Positions 1 to 5,539 of a stretch of 9,147 nucleotides of DNA are shown in pieces. A program made the position numbers and the translations under genes. The DNA lies in the NCBI GenBank assembly GCA_042408665.1, contig JBHOQW010000162.1:1-9147 (forward strand), in the 5' to 3' direction. Positions within the stretch are counted from its first letter, which is position 1. Each line of letters starts with the position of its first letter. The stretch is from CAUJGQ01 sp042408665 (GTDB lineage Bacteria; Chloroflexota; Dehalococcoidia; CAUJGQ01). Below the pieces are notes generated by a model, which did no database searches, was not told the origin of the DNA, and was given only the letters and a program-made list of their open reading frames with translations.

Positions 1-173
1 TAGGGCTGAAGGGCGTGGGGGAGGCGGGGACGATCGGCAGCGTGCCGGCCATCGCCAACGCGGTGATGGACGCGCTGGCGCCGCTGGGCATCCGTCACTT
101 GGACCTGCCCCTCACCCCCCATAAGATCTGGCGCGCCATCCAGGAGGCGCAGGCGACGGATCGCGGCTCATGA
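1..173 (+). CDS. C-terminal end of a xanthine dehydrogenase/CoxL-type molybdopterin-binding large subunit (5' partial)
   Basis: The reading frame starts at base 3 and gives 56 residues before TGA at 171-173. The first residues contain the GVGEAG motif (the glutamate codon is 21-23). In the molybdenum hydroxylase family (xanthine dehydrogenase, aerobic CO dehydrogenase CoxL, quinoline and aldehyde oxidoreductases) the glutamate of this motif is the catalytic base at the Mo-cytosine dinucleotide or Mo-pterin centre. It is followed by the usual tail: an Ala-Ile-Ala-Asn-Ala-Val helix, then a Leu-Pro-Leu-Thr-Pro stretch and a final Trp-Arg-Ala-Ile helix. These proteins normally work with an FAD subunit and a 2Fe-2S subunit in the cytoplasm or at the membrane. 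Those subunits are not visible here and would lie upstream. The substrate cannot be deduced from the tail. The family call is firm; the exact member is open. Confidence 0.85.
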   Translation, partial: GLKGVGEAGTIGSVPAIANAVMDALAPLGIRHLDLPLTPHKIWRAIQEAQATDRGS

Positions 174-200
174 GCCAGTGAGTGCCAACCGAGGGAGCGC

Positions 201-207
201 GAGGAGG
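201..207 (+). promoter_or_regulatory. Ribosome binding site that selects GTG 215 for the ThDP enzyme
   Basis: GAGGAGG lies 7 bases before GTG 215. It is the strongest Shine-Dalgarno match in the gap after the upstream stop at 173. The alternative in-frame GTG at 182 has no comparable site in front of it and would place this motif inside the coding sequence. The in-frame ATG at 224 is 16 bases away, which is too far. Confidence 0.7.
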
Positions 208-214
208 TATAGCC

Positions 215-1852
215 GTGCGACAGATGACTGGCGGCGAGGCGGTGTACGAGTCCCTGCGGACGCTCGGTGTCGAGCACGTGTTCGGCATCGTCAGCGTCCA
301 CAACATCCCGATTTACGACGCCATCCTGCGCGGTGGCGGGATCACGCCGGTGGCGATGCGCCATGAGCAGGCGGCGCTGCACGCCGCCGACGGCTACGCC
401 CGCGCCACCGGTAAGCTGGGCGTCGCCATCACCAGCACCGGCCCCGGCGCCGCCAACGCCGTGCCCGGCTTGTTTGAGGCCGGCTTCGCCTCCTCGCGCG
501 TGCTCATGATCACCGGCCAGATCGAGTCGGCCTACTACGGCAAGGGCAAGGGCTTCCTGCACGAGGCGGAGCGTCAAGTAGACATGCTGCGGGCGGTCAC
601 GCGCCGCGTCGAGAGCGTGCGCCGCACGGAGGACATCGGCGAGGCGATCATTCGTGTTGCACGCGACGTCTGCATCGGCCGCCCGCAGCCCGGCGCGGTG
701 GAGATCCCGATCGACCTCCAGTACGCGGTGGCCGGCGTGGACATCTCGCACGTGGAGGCGTGGCCGCGCGTGCGCCCGCAGCCGAGCGCCATCGCGGCTG
801 CGGCTGCCGCCCTGCGCGAGGCGGAGCGGCCCGTGATCTGGGCCGGGGGTGGGGTGACCATCGCCAACGCTACGGAGGAGCTACGGCAACTGGCGGAGAT
901 GTTGCAGGCACCGGTGTTCACCTCCATCAACGGGCGCGGCGCCCTGCCAGAGGACCACCCGCTGTGCATGGGCCCCCTGACCGCGCACCCGCAGATGGAG
1001 CCGGTGCTGGCCGAGGCGGACGTGGTGTTCGCCGTGGGTACCCGCTTCCAGGGCGGCGCCACCCGCAACTGGGCACTCCGCCTCCCCGGCAAGCTCGTCC
1101 ACCTGGACGCCGACCCGGGCGTCATCGGGCGCAACTACCCCGCGGCCGTGGCCGTGGTGGGAGACGCGCGCCTGGGACTGGCGGGCATCCTGCGCGAGCT
1201 GGACGGCGCCAAGGCCGATCCCGCCTTCGCCGAGCGTGCCCGCCAGGCGCGCGACGCGGCCCGCCGGGCCATCCGACAGGAGATCGGGCCGGACTACGAG
1301 GCGCTCATGGACACGATGCGCGCCCTGTTGCCGCGTGACGCCATGATCGTGCGCGACGCCACGGTGCCGGCCTACCTGTGGGGCAACCGTCTTATCCCGA
1401 TCTACGAGCCGCGGACCTCCATCAACCCCGCGTCGGCGGCCATCGGCCCCGGCCTGCCGCTGGCCATCGGCGCAGCGATCGGCACCGGCCGCAAGACCGC
1501 GGTGATCCAGGGCGACGGCGGCCTGATGCTCAGCATCGGCGAACTGGCCACGGCGGTGCAGTATCGCCTGCCGCTTATTCTCTGCGTGTTCAACGACCGG
1601 GGCTACGGCATCTTGCGCGCCATCCAGGCCCGGATGTTCGAGGGACGCCAGATCGGCGTGGACCTTGCCACGCCCGACTTCGTGACTGTGGCGCACGGCA
1701 TGGGGATGGCAGCGGAGTCCGTCAAGGGCGTGGACCAGTTCCGCGCCGCCTTCGCCCGCGCCGTGGCGGCGGAGGGGCCGGTGCTGCTCGACATCGACAT
1801 GTCGGTGCTCCGGCCGATGGGAGGGATTGCCGCCACACCGCGGCGGACGTAG
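215..1852 (+). CDS. ThDP-dependent enzyme, acetolactate synthase/benzoylformate decarboxylase-like
   Basis: This 545-residue protein has the three-domain layout of the ThDP enzyme superfamily: pyrimidine-binding domain (about 1-170), central Rossmann-like domain (about 190-320) and pyrophosphate-binding domain (about 365-535). Glu51 in the RHEQAA motif is the conserved residue that activates the cofactor. GDGG at 433-436 and Asn460 in the FND segment form the GDG-X(~25)-N motif that holds Mg2+ and diphosphate. The length matches acetolactate synthase large subunits and related 2-oxoacid decarboxylases, lyases and oxidases. The ALS-type GYPGG segment is replaced by a Val-His-Asn segment (about 28-30), as in some catabolic homologues, and no ALS small subunit follows. 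I therefore doubt a biosynthetic ilvB role. It starts 41 bases after the molybdenum hydroxylase gene, so joint transcription and a shared catabolic pathway are likely but inferred. The start was chosen from the GAGGAGG site; GTG 182 is an alternative (556 aa). Confidence 0.88.
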   Translation: MRQMTGGEAVYESLRTLGVEHVFGIVSVHNIPIYDAILRGGGITPVAMRHEQAALHAADGYARATGKLGVAITSTGPGAANAVPGLFEAGFASSRVLMITGQIESAYYGKGKGFLHEAERQVDMLRAVTRRVESVRRTEDIGEAIIRVARDVCIGRPQPGAVEIPIDLQYAVAGVDISHVEAWPRVRPQPSAIAAAAAALREAERPVIWAGGGVTIANATEELRQLAEMLQAPVFTSINGRGALPEDHPLCMGPLTAHPQMEPVLAEADVVFAVGTRFQGGATRNWALRLPGKLVHLDADPGVIGRNYPAAVAVVGDARLGLAGILRELDGAKADPAFAERARQARDAARRAIRQEIGPDYEALMDTMRALLPRDAMIVRDATVPAYLWGNRLIPIYEPRTSINPASAAIGPGLPLAIGAAIGTGRKTAVIQGDGGLMLSIGELATAVQYRLPLILCVFNDRGYGILRAIQARMFEGRQIGVDLATPDFVTVAHGMGMAAESVKGVDQFRAAFARAVAAEGPVLLDIDMSVLRPMGGIAATPRRT

Positions 1853-1884
1853 CCGCCCGCGCCCCTTCGCCCTGGCCGCCGGCC

Positions 1885-1890
1885 TATAAT
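1885..1890 (+). promoter_or_regulatory. Perfect TATAAT -10 box, possible promoter of the SCO1664-family gene
   Basis: TATAAT matches the sigma-70 -10 consensus at all six positions, which is uncommon in DNA this rich in GC. It overlaps the ATG at 1889. If it works as a -10 box, transcription would start near 1897 and translation would have to begin at the in-frame ATG 1913, which has GGGAG at 1905-1909 in front of it. No good -35 hexamer sits 16-18 bases upstream, and there is no extended -10 TG, so the promoter call is tentative. Confidence 0.35.
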
Positions 1891-2689
1891 GGAGCGGGAT
1901 CGGTGGGAGTCGATGGAGGCCCGAGCGGACCGCGTGGACGCGATCCTCCGCCAGCCGGGCGGAAACTGGAGCCCGGATGAGCCGTCGGTGTGCGCGCTGC
2001 TGGCGCGCGCCGAGTTTGTCAAGACGCAGCTCGTGCCGTCCGGTTCGAACTACGTGTTCGCCGCCGTCTTGGAAGACGCGACCGGCGGGCGCAGTACCGC
2101 CATCTACAAACCGCGGCGCGGGGAGGCGCCCCTCTGGGACTTTCCCGACGGCACCCTCTACCGGCGCGAGCGGGCTGCCTACTTGGTCTCCGAGGCTCTC
2201 GGCTGGCGGATCGTGCCGCCCACCGTGGTGCGCGACGGCCCCTACGGCATCGGCACCGTCCAGCTCTACATCGAGCACCAGCCGCGCGCCAGCTATTTCA
2301 CCATGAAGGGCCGGCGCGACGCCGAGCTGCGGCGCATGGCCGTCTTTGACGCCGTGGTGAACAACGCGGACCGCAAGGGCGGCCACTGCCTGGAAGCCCT
2401 GGATGGCCACATCTGGGGCATCGACCACGGCCTCACCTTCCACGTGCAGAACAAGCTGCGCACGGTGATCTGGGACTACGCCGGCGAGCCGGTGGATGCC
2501 GACCTCTTGCGTGATCTGGAGCCGCTGCTCACCAAGCTGGCGCGCGGGGAAGACGGCCTCGGTGAGCTGCACGAGCTGCTGCACGCACGCGAGGTCCGCG
2601 CCCTCTGCCAGCGCATCGAGCGTCTGCTGGAGGAGCGCACGTTTCCTTTACCGCCGACGTGGCGGCCGGTCCCCTGGCCGCCACTGTAA
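1889..2689 (+). CDS. SCO1664-family protein with a PI3K/PI4K-like kinase fold
   Basis: This 266-residue soluble protein fits the SCO1664 family, a conserved actinobacterial and Chloroflexota family whose function is not established. Kinase-like motifs can be read in order: a Ser-Asn nucleotide loop at 53-54; the probable ATP-binding lysine Lys74 in IYKPRRGE; a WDFPDGTLYRRE segment (83-94) whose Glu94 may pair with Lys74; a catalytic-loop-like segment at 153-166 with Asp154, Asn158, Asn159, Asp161 and Lys163; and a DHG metal-binding triplet at 179-181. This resembles the phosphatidylinositol 3-/4-kinase and HipA-like atypical kinases, so phosphotransfer is a reasonable inference with unknown target. 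In Actinobacteria the family often sits beside a DUF3090 gene and a histidine phosphatase gene; neither is here. ATG 1889 has no clear ribosome binding site. ATG 1913 (258 aa), preceded by GGGAG, may be the true start. Confidence 0.85.
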   Translation: MERDRWESMEARADRVDAILRQPGGNWSPDEPSVCALLARAEFVKTQLVPSGSNYVFAAVLEDATGGRSTAIYKPRRGEAPLWDFPDGTLYRRERAAYLVSEALGWRIVPPTVVRDGPYGIGTVQLYIEHQPRASYFTMKGRRDAELRRMAVFDAVVNNADRKGGHCLEALDGHIWGIDHGLTFHVQNKLRTVIWDYAGEPVDADLLRDLEPLLTKLARGEDGLGELHELLHAREVRALCQRIERLLEERTFPLPPTWRPVPWPPL

Positions 2690-2733
2690 AGCGGGAACGA
2701 ACCTCGCGACCGGGCTTACAGGTCCCGATGGGC

Positions 2734-2740
2734 TGAAGAG
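2734..2740 (+). promoter_or_regulatory. Ribosome binding site for GTG 2748
   Basis: GAAGAGG lies 7 bases before GTG 2748. It supports that codon as the start of the following unknown gene. The nearby ATG at 2728 is in another frame and meets TGA after two codons. Confidence 0.45.
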
Positions 2741-2747
2741 GCAGCTG

Positions 2748-3619
2748 GTGTACACTCGCCGTATCGGCGGATGGCCGTCCGAGAGGGCACCGGACCGGTC
2801 GGCACTGGTCGAAGCTCTGCGACGCCTGGCAGGCACACCACGTCTCGTTCTCTATGACCTGCCTCAGGGCCGAGCACCGCGACCGGGAGTGCACTCCCTG
2901 CTCTACCTGCACGCCTCTGACGAGTGGCACCACTTCCTGGCGGAGCGCCGCCGCTTCGATGACGGTAAGCTAACGCTCATCGTGGCCCTGCGGCCCCTTT
3001 CCCCAGTGGAGCGGCGTCTAGCCGTGGACTGGGGCAGCCAACACGCCAATATGTTCCTTCTGGTAGAGCCGCACGACCCTCATTGCGATCTTACTGACCC
3101 GCCGCCTGGCGATGGCGGTTCGATACGGGGATCCACGCCGGTCCGCCAGAACCTCTGGCGGCGAGGGCGAGGCGCGAGACCGCGGCCCAAACCGTCTCCT
3201 GGCTCCTGCAGCTTCGTCGCTTATACGGGGTATGGACGCGGTGGCATGACACGACCGCTGAGGCGGTGCCGCTGGACCTCACGCCTGACAACGCCACCCT
3301 GTGGGACACCCTCTGCCGGCATCTTCGGGAGAGCTTCCCTCCCGAGGCGTTTCAGACCGCGCTGGCCCGGTTGCGAGCATACGAACCAGAACTATTCTCC
3401 GGCCGCCCGTTACGGGCGGCGTGCATGCCCTTCCGCACGCGGCTCGGCCTGCCGGTGCCGTACGAGCCCCGTCTGGTGCTGGAGGCGGCGCGACGTCTGA
3501 TTAACGATGGAAGGGCCTGGGCCTTTGAGCAGCAGCCCGATGGGCGGTCGTTTGCTGGGCCGACCCGCCGCATCCCGGACGACCTGGACGACGAGACCCT
3601 GGCATCCCTGGTGTGGTAG
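2748..3619 (+). pseudogene. Unknown soluble protein gene split by a frame change
   Basis: I do not recognise this protein. From GTG 2748 the frame reads as ordinary coding sequence for about 117 codons (Arg-rich helices, a LVLYDLPQG strand, a WHHFLAERRRF helix and NMFLLVEPHDP). Beyond about 3110 that frame becomes a Gly/Pro/Arg-rich stretch typical of an off-frame reading. Natural-looking protein resumes in the -1 frame, which is open from the TGA at 3095-3097 to the stop at 3617-3619, with helices such as TVSWLLQLRRLYGVW and a C-terminal Arg/Asp/Leu-rich part. Between 3098 and 3265 the second frame has no ATG, GTG or TTG, so it cannot easily start on its own. The joined product would be about 290 residues, with no signal peptide or membrane segment seen. 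A frameshift mutation, a sequence error and ribosomal frameshifting are all possible. It follows the SCO1664-family gene by 58 bases. Confidence 0.55.
3266..3619 (+). CDS. C-terminal portion of the split unknown gene, read as a separate ORF
   Basis: If no frameshift occurs, the first usual start codon in the downstream frame is GTG 3266, giving 117 residues. They begin with Pro-Leu-Asp-Leu-Thr-Pro and contain FPPEAFQTALARLRAYEPELF, an Arg-Leu-Gly-Leu-Pro-Val-Pro stretch, a VLEAARRLINDGRAW helix and an Asp-rich end. The ribosome binding site is poor: only GAGGCG touches the start codon. Clear coding-like sequence also continues upstream of 3266 in the same frame. I therefore think this is the tail of a longer protein rather than an independent gene. 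No family was recognised. Confidence 0.35.
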   Translation: MPLDLTPDNATLWDTLCRHLRESFPPEAFQTALARLRAYEPELFSGRPLRAACMPFRTRLGLPVPYEPRLVLEAARRLINDGRAWAFEQQPDGRSFAGPTRRIPDDLDDETLASLVW

Positions 3620-3633
3620 AGGGCTGGCAGAGA

Positions 3634-3668
3634 CACCGCCGGCCCTGGCTACGCCGGGGCCGGCGGTG
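3634..3668. terminator. Strong 16-bp hairpin between convergent transcripts, probable bidirectional transcription end
   Basis: Bases 3634-3649 pair with 3653-3668 (15 Watson-Crick pairs and one T-G wobble), leaving a TAC loop. The hairpin begins 14 bases after the stop of the unknown + strand gene and directly follows the 3' end of the tRNA-His on the - strand, so it could end both transcripts. No run of T follows on either strand, so it is not a textbook intrinsic terminator. It could instead block exonucleases or pause RNA polymerase. The stem uses the last two bases of the encoded tRNA CCA end (3667-3668 on the + strand). Confidence 0.55.
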
Positions 3669-3744
3669 GGGCGAGCGGTGGGATTCGAACCCACGGTCTC
3701 CAGGGCCACAACCTGGCGTCTTGGGCCGCTAGACGACGCCCGCC
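3667..3744 (-). tRNA. tRNA-His (anticodon GTG)
   Basis: On the - strand the sequence folds into a complete cloverleaf. The acceptor stem GCGGGCG pairs with CGCTCGC (one G-T pair). The D stem is GTCT/AGAC, the anticodon stem CCAGG/CCTGG with loop TTGTGGC, and the T arm GTGGG-TTCGAAT-CCCAC. The anticodon GTG reads histidine codons. The gene also encodes the identity features of histidine tRNA: an extra G at position -1 (base 3744) opposite discriminator C73 (base 3670). CCA is encoded at 3669-3667. The gene stands alone on the - strand between two + strand transcription units. Its own promoter lies upstream at 3795-3823. Confidence 0.96.
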
Positions 3745-3759
3745 ATCGTGACAACCGAA

Positions 3760-3784
3760 CGGCAGGGACACTCGGCCCCTGCCG
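3760..3784 (-). repeat. Inverted repeat in the 5' leader of the tRNA-His transcript
   Basis: Bases 3760-3767 (CGGCAGGG) pair perfectly with 3777-3784 (CCCTGCCG) around a 9-base loop. The element lies between the predicted tRNA promoter and the tRNA, so it should be transcribed as a leader hairpin about 16 bases before the RNase P cleavage point. It might shield the precursor or help processing; that role is inferred. Confidence 0.5.
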
Positions 3785-3794
3785 GAACGTGTTC

Positions 3795-3823
3795 AGTTTA
3801 CCACGGCGTTCGCTGAGCGGCAA
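3795..3823 (-). promoter_or_regulatory. Sigma-70-type promoter of tRNA-His
   Basis: Read on the - strand, TTGCCG (3823-3818) and TAAACT (3800-3795) are separated by exactly 17 bases, with four of six consensus matches in each box. A TGG just before the -10 box adds an extended -10 signal. Transcription should start near 3788, about 44 bases before the mature tRNA end at 3744. The position fits a dedicated tRNA promoter. Confidence 0.6.
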
Positions 3824-3894
3824 GGTTATCGACGTGAGCGGAGGGTACCCATCCGTGCCGACCCGTGGCCTGATCTCTCGCGTCGGCGCGGTGC

Positions 3895-3923
3895 TTGACC
3901 AGATGCGCAGAATCGTGTACCTC
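3895..3923 (+). promoter_or_regulatory. Candidate promoter of the liv-type transporter operon
   Basis: TTGACC (3895-3900) matches five of six bases of the -35 consensus. With a 17-base spacer, the -10 position is TACCTC (3918-3923), a weak match. The initiation point would be near 3930, giving a leader of about 45 bases to livG. A promoter is expected here because the operon begins at 3976 after a tRNA facing the other way. The -10 box is too poor for a firm call; it overlaps the dyad at 3915-3933, which could suit a regulated promoter. Confidence 0.3.
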
Positions 3924-3933
3924 GTGAGTACAC
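3915..3933. promoter_or_regulatory. Dyad GTGTAC-N7-GTACAC, candidate operator upstream of livG
   Basis: A perfect 6+6 inverted repeat with a 7-base spacer is centred at 3924, 52 bases before the livG start and over the candidate -10 region. Its size and symmetry suit a dimeric helix-turn-helix repressor such as the GntR or TetR types. No regulator gene is in the window, so the identity of a binding protein is unknown. Confidence 0.35.
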
Positions 3934-3975
3934 CGTCCGCACACGGCGGGTTTCTGCTGGTATACGGGGGAACGG

Positions 3976-4749
3976 ATGGCGCTCCTTGAGGTGGAGAACC
4001 TGGGCATTCGCTTCGGTGGGATCGTGGCGCTGGACGGTGTGTCGTTCACGGTCGGTGAGGACGACCTCGTCGGTCTCATCGGCCCCAACGGTGCCGGCAA
4101 GACGACCGTGTTCAACGTCATCAGCCGGCTGTACACCCCCCACACGGGCCGTATCACCTTCGCCGGCCACGACCTGCTGGCGCAGCGCCCGGCGGGCGTG
4201 GTCCGTCTCGGCCTGGCACGCACCTTTCAGAACCTGCAACTGTTTCCGTCCATGACGGTGCTGGAGAACGTCCTTGTTGGGACGCACACGCTCGGTCGGT
4301 CGGACATCGTCAGCGCCGCTATCGGCCTCCCCCACGTGATGAAGGAAGAGCAGCGTTTGCGCGAGCGGGCGGCTGCGGTGTTGGAGCTGTTGCACCTGCA
4401 CCCCTATGCGCACCGTGTGGCCGGCTCGCTACCGTACGGCATCCAGAAGCGGGTAGACATCGCGCGGGCGCTGGCCAGCCGGCCGAAGCTGCTGCTCCTG
4501 GACGAGCCGGCCGCGGGCCTCAACCCCGCGGAGGTTGATGAGTTAGCCGGACTGATCCTAGACATCCGTCGATTCTCTGGTGCATCCATCTTGCTGGTAG
4601 AGCATCACATGGCGCTGGTGATGCGCATCTGTCGCCGCATCGTGGTGCTGGACTTCGGCAAGAAGATCGCCGAGGGAACCCCGGAGGAAGTGCAAAACAA
4701 TCCCGCGGTCATCGAGGCCTATCTCGGCGAGCCGGTTGAATCGCATTGA
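3976..4749 (+). CDS. livG: ABC transporter ATP-binding protein, LivG-type
   Basis: This 257-residue cytoplasmic ATPase powers a branched-chain amino-acid-type (HAAT) importer. Walker A is GPNGAGKTT at 36-44 (Lys42). The ABC signature is SLPYGIQKR at 151-159, in the LxYGxQ form usual in LivG. Walker B LLLLDEP has Asp176 and catalytic Glu177, followed by an Ala-Gly-Leu-Asn-Pro D-loop region, and the H-loop histidine is His210 or His211. The Q-loop region reads ARTFQNLQLF, also typical of LivG. Length matches the family (about 250-260). ATG 3976 is preceded by a G-rich site (GGGGGA at 3965-3970, five bases before the start). It is the first gene of a five-gene operon; livF follows after 50 bases. 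The family is certain, but the transported substrate is not shown by this subunit. Confidence 0.95.
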   Translation: MALLEVENLGIRFGGIVALDGVSFTVGEDDLVGLIGPNGAGKTTVFNVISRLYTPHTGRITFAGHDLLAQRPAGVVRLGLARTFQNLQLFPSMTVLENVLVGTHTLGRSDIVSAAIGLPHVMKEEQRLRERAAAVLELLHLHPYAHRVAGSLPYGIQKRVDIARALASRPKLLLLDEPAAGLNPAEVDELAGLILDIRRFSGASILLVEHHMALVMRICRRIVVLDFGKKIAEGTPEEVQNNPAVIEAYLGEPVESH

Positions 4750-4799
4750 CTCCCGCCCCGCACGCTTGACCCTGATATCCCGCGCCGCAGAGGAAGCGC

Positions 4800-5519
4800 A
4801 TGGCCGATGCGTTGCTCGAGGTTGATGACATCGTCACCCAGTACGGCCCGGTGGTGGCGCTGCACGGCGTGAGCTTTCGCGTGCCCGAGGGCCAGATCGT
4901 CACCCTGCTGGGTGCCAACGGCGCCGGCAAGACCACCACGCTGCGCACCATCTCCGGATTGCTGCGCGTTACGCGCGGGCACATCCTGTTTGACGGCAAA
5001 CCGTTACACCGGATGTCGCCGGAGCAGATCGTGCGCGCGGGGGTGGTCCAGTCGCCGGAAGGGCGGCAGGTGTTCGCCGACCTGACCGTGGACGAGAACC
5101 TGGAGATGGGCGCCTACACGCGCCGCGATCGGGCCGGCATCGCCCGCGACAAGCAGCGGGTGTTCGAGTACTTTCCGGTGCTCGGCCAGCGGCGCTCCCA
5201 ACCGGCCGGCACACTGTCGGGCGGGGAACAGCAGATGCTGGCCATCGGTCGGGCACTGATGGCTCGGCCGCGGTTGCTCTTGCTGGACGAGCCATCGCTG
5301 GGGCTGGCGCCGCTCATCGTGCGCGAGATCTTCGAGATCGTGCAGACGATCAACCGTGATGAGGGCATCACCGTGCTGCTGGTCGAGCAGGACGTGGCGT
5401 TGGCGCTGCACGTGGCGCACTACGGCTACGTGCTCACCACCGGTACCGTAGTCTTGCACGGTCCCAGTAAGCGGCTCCGCGCGGACGAGAGCGTGCGCCG
5501 GTCGTACCTGGGCTATTAG
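4800..5519 (+). CDS. livF: ABC transporter ATP-binding protein, LivF-type
   Basis: This 239-residue protein is the second ATPase of the importer and should pair with LivG under the LivH-LivM permease dimer. Walker A is GANGAGKTT at 38-46 (Lys44). The region after it carries QSPEGRQVF, the LivF form of the Q-loop segment. The signature is LSGGEQQ at 139-145, and Walker B LLLLDEP has Asp163 and Glu164. The H-loop histidine is a glutamine (LLVEQD), as is usual in LivF proteins, so the ATP site is probably of the asymmetric LivF type rather than broken. The C-terminus ends with the family-typical YLGY. An AGAGGA/AGGAAG site lies just before ATG 4800. The gene ends 20 bases before livH, supporting co-transcription. 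Confidence 0.95.
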   Translation: MADALLEVDDIVTQYGPVVALHGVSFRVPEGQIVTLLGANGAGKTTTLRTISGLLRVTRGHILFDGKPLHRMSPEQIVRAGVVQSPEGRQVFADLTVDENLEMGAYTRRDRAGIARDKQRVFEYFPVLGQRRSQPAGTLSGGEQQMLAIGRALMARPRLLLLDEPSLGLAPLIVREIFEIVQTINRDEGITVLLVEQDVALALHVAHYGYVLTTGTVVLHGPSKRLRADESVRRSYLGY

Positions 5520-5539
5520 GGGGGGAGGGACACGGCGGC

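Noticed and set aside
881..2584. Long - strand open frame of 567 codons antisense to the ThDP enzyme and SCO1664-family genes
   Set aside because: It is the codon-position shadow of two well-supported + strand genes in GC-rich DNA. The translation is His/Arg/Gly-rich with no recognisable motif.
2496..3500. A single 334-codon + strand frame
   Set aside because: Its first part overlaps the SCO1664-family gene out of frame and its last part is off-frame against the downstream coding sequence. Only about 2748-3100 of it looks real.
3667..3744. tRNA-His as an attachment site for an integrated element
   Set aside because: No integrase, partial tRNA repeat or change in gene character is seen on either side.
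3956..3978. Extended -10-like TGGTATACG at 3958-3966, which would give a nearly leaderless livG transcript
   Set aside because: No -35 match at the right distance, and the G-rich ribosome binding site in front of ATG 3976 argues against a leaderless start.
4766..4779. TTGACC followed by GATATC in the livG-livF gap, resembling a promoter
   Set aside because: The spacing between the boxes is only two bases, and no -10 match lies 16-18 bases after TTGACC.
5376..5400. Glutamine instead of histidine in the LivF H-loop
   Set aside because: Gln at this position is usual for LivF proteins, so it is not a lesion.
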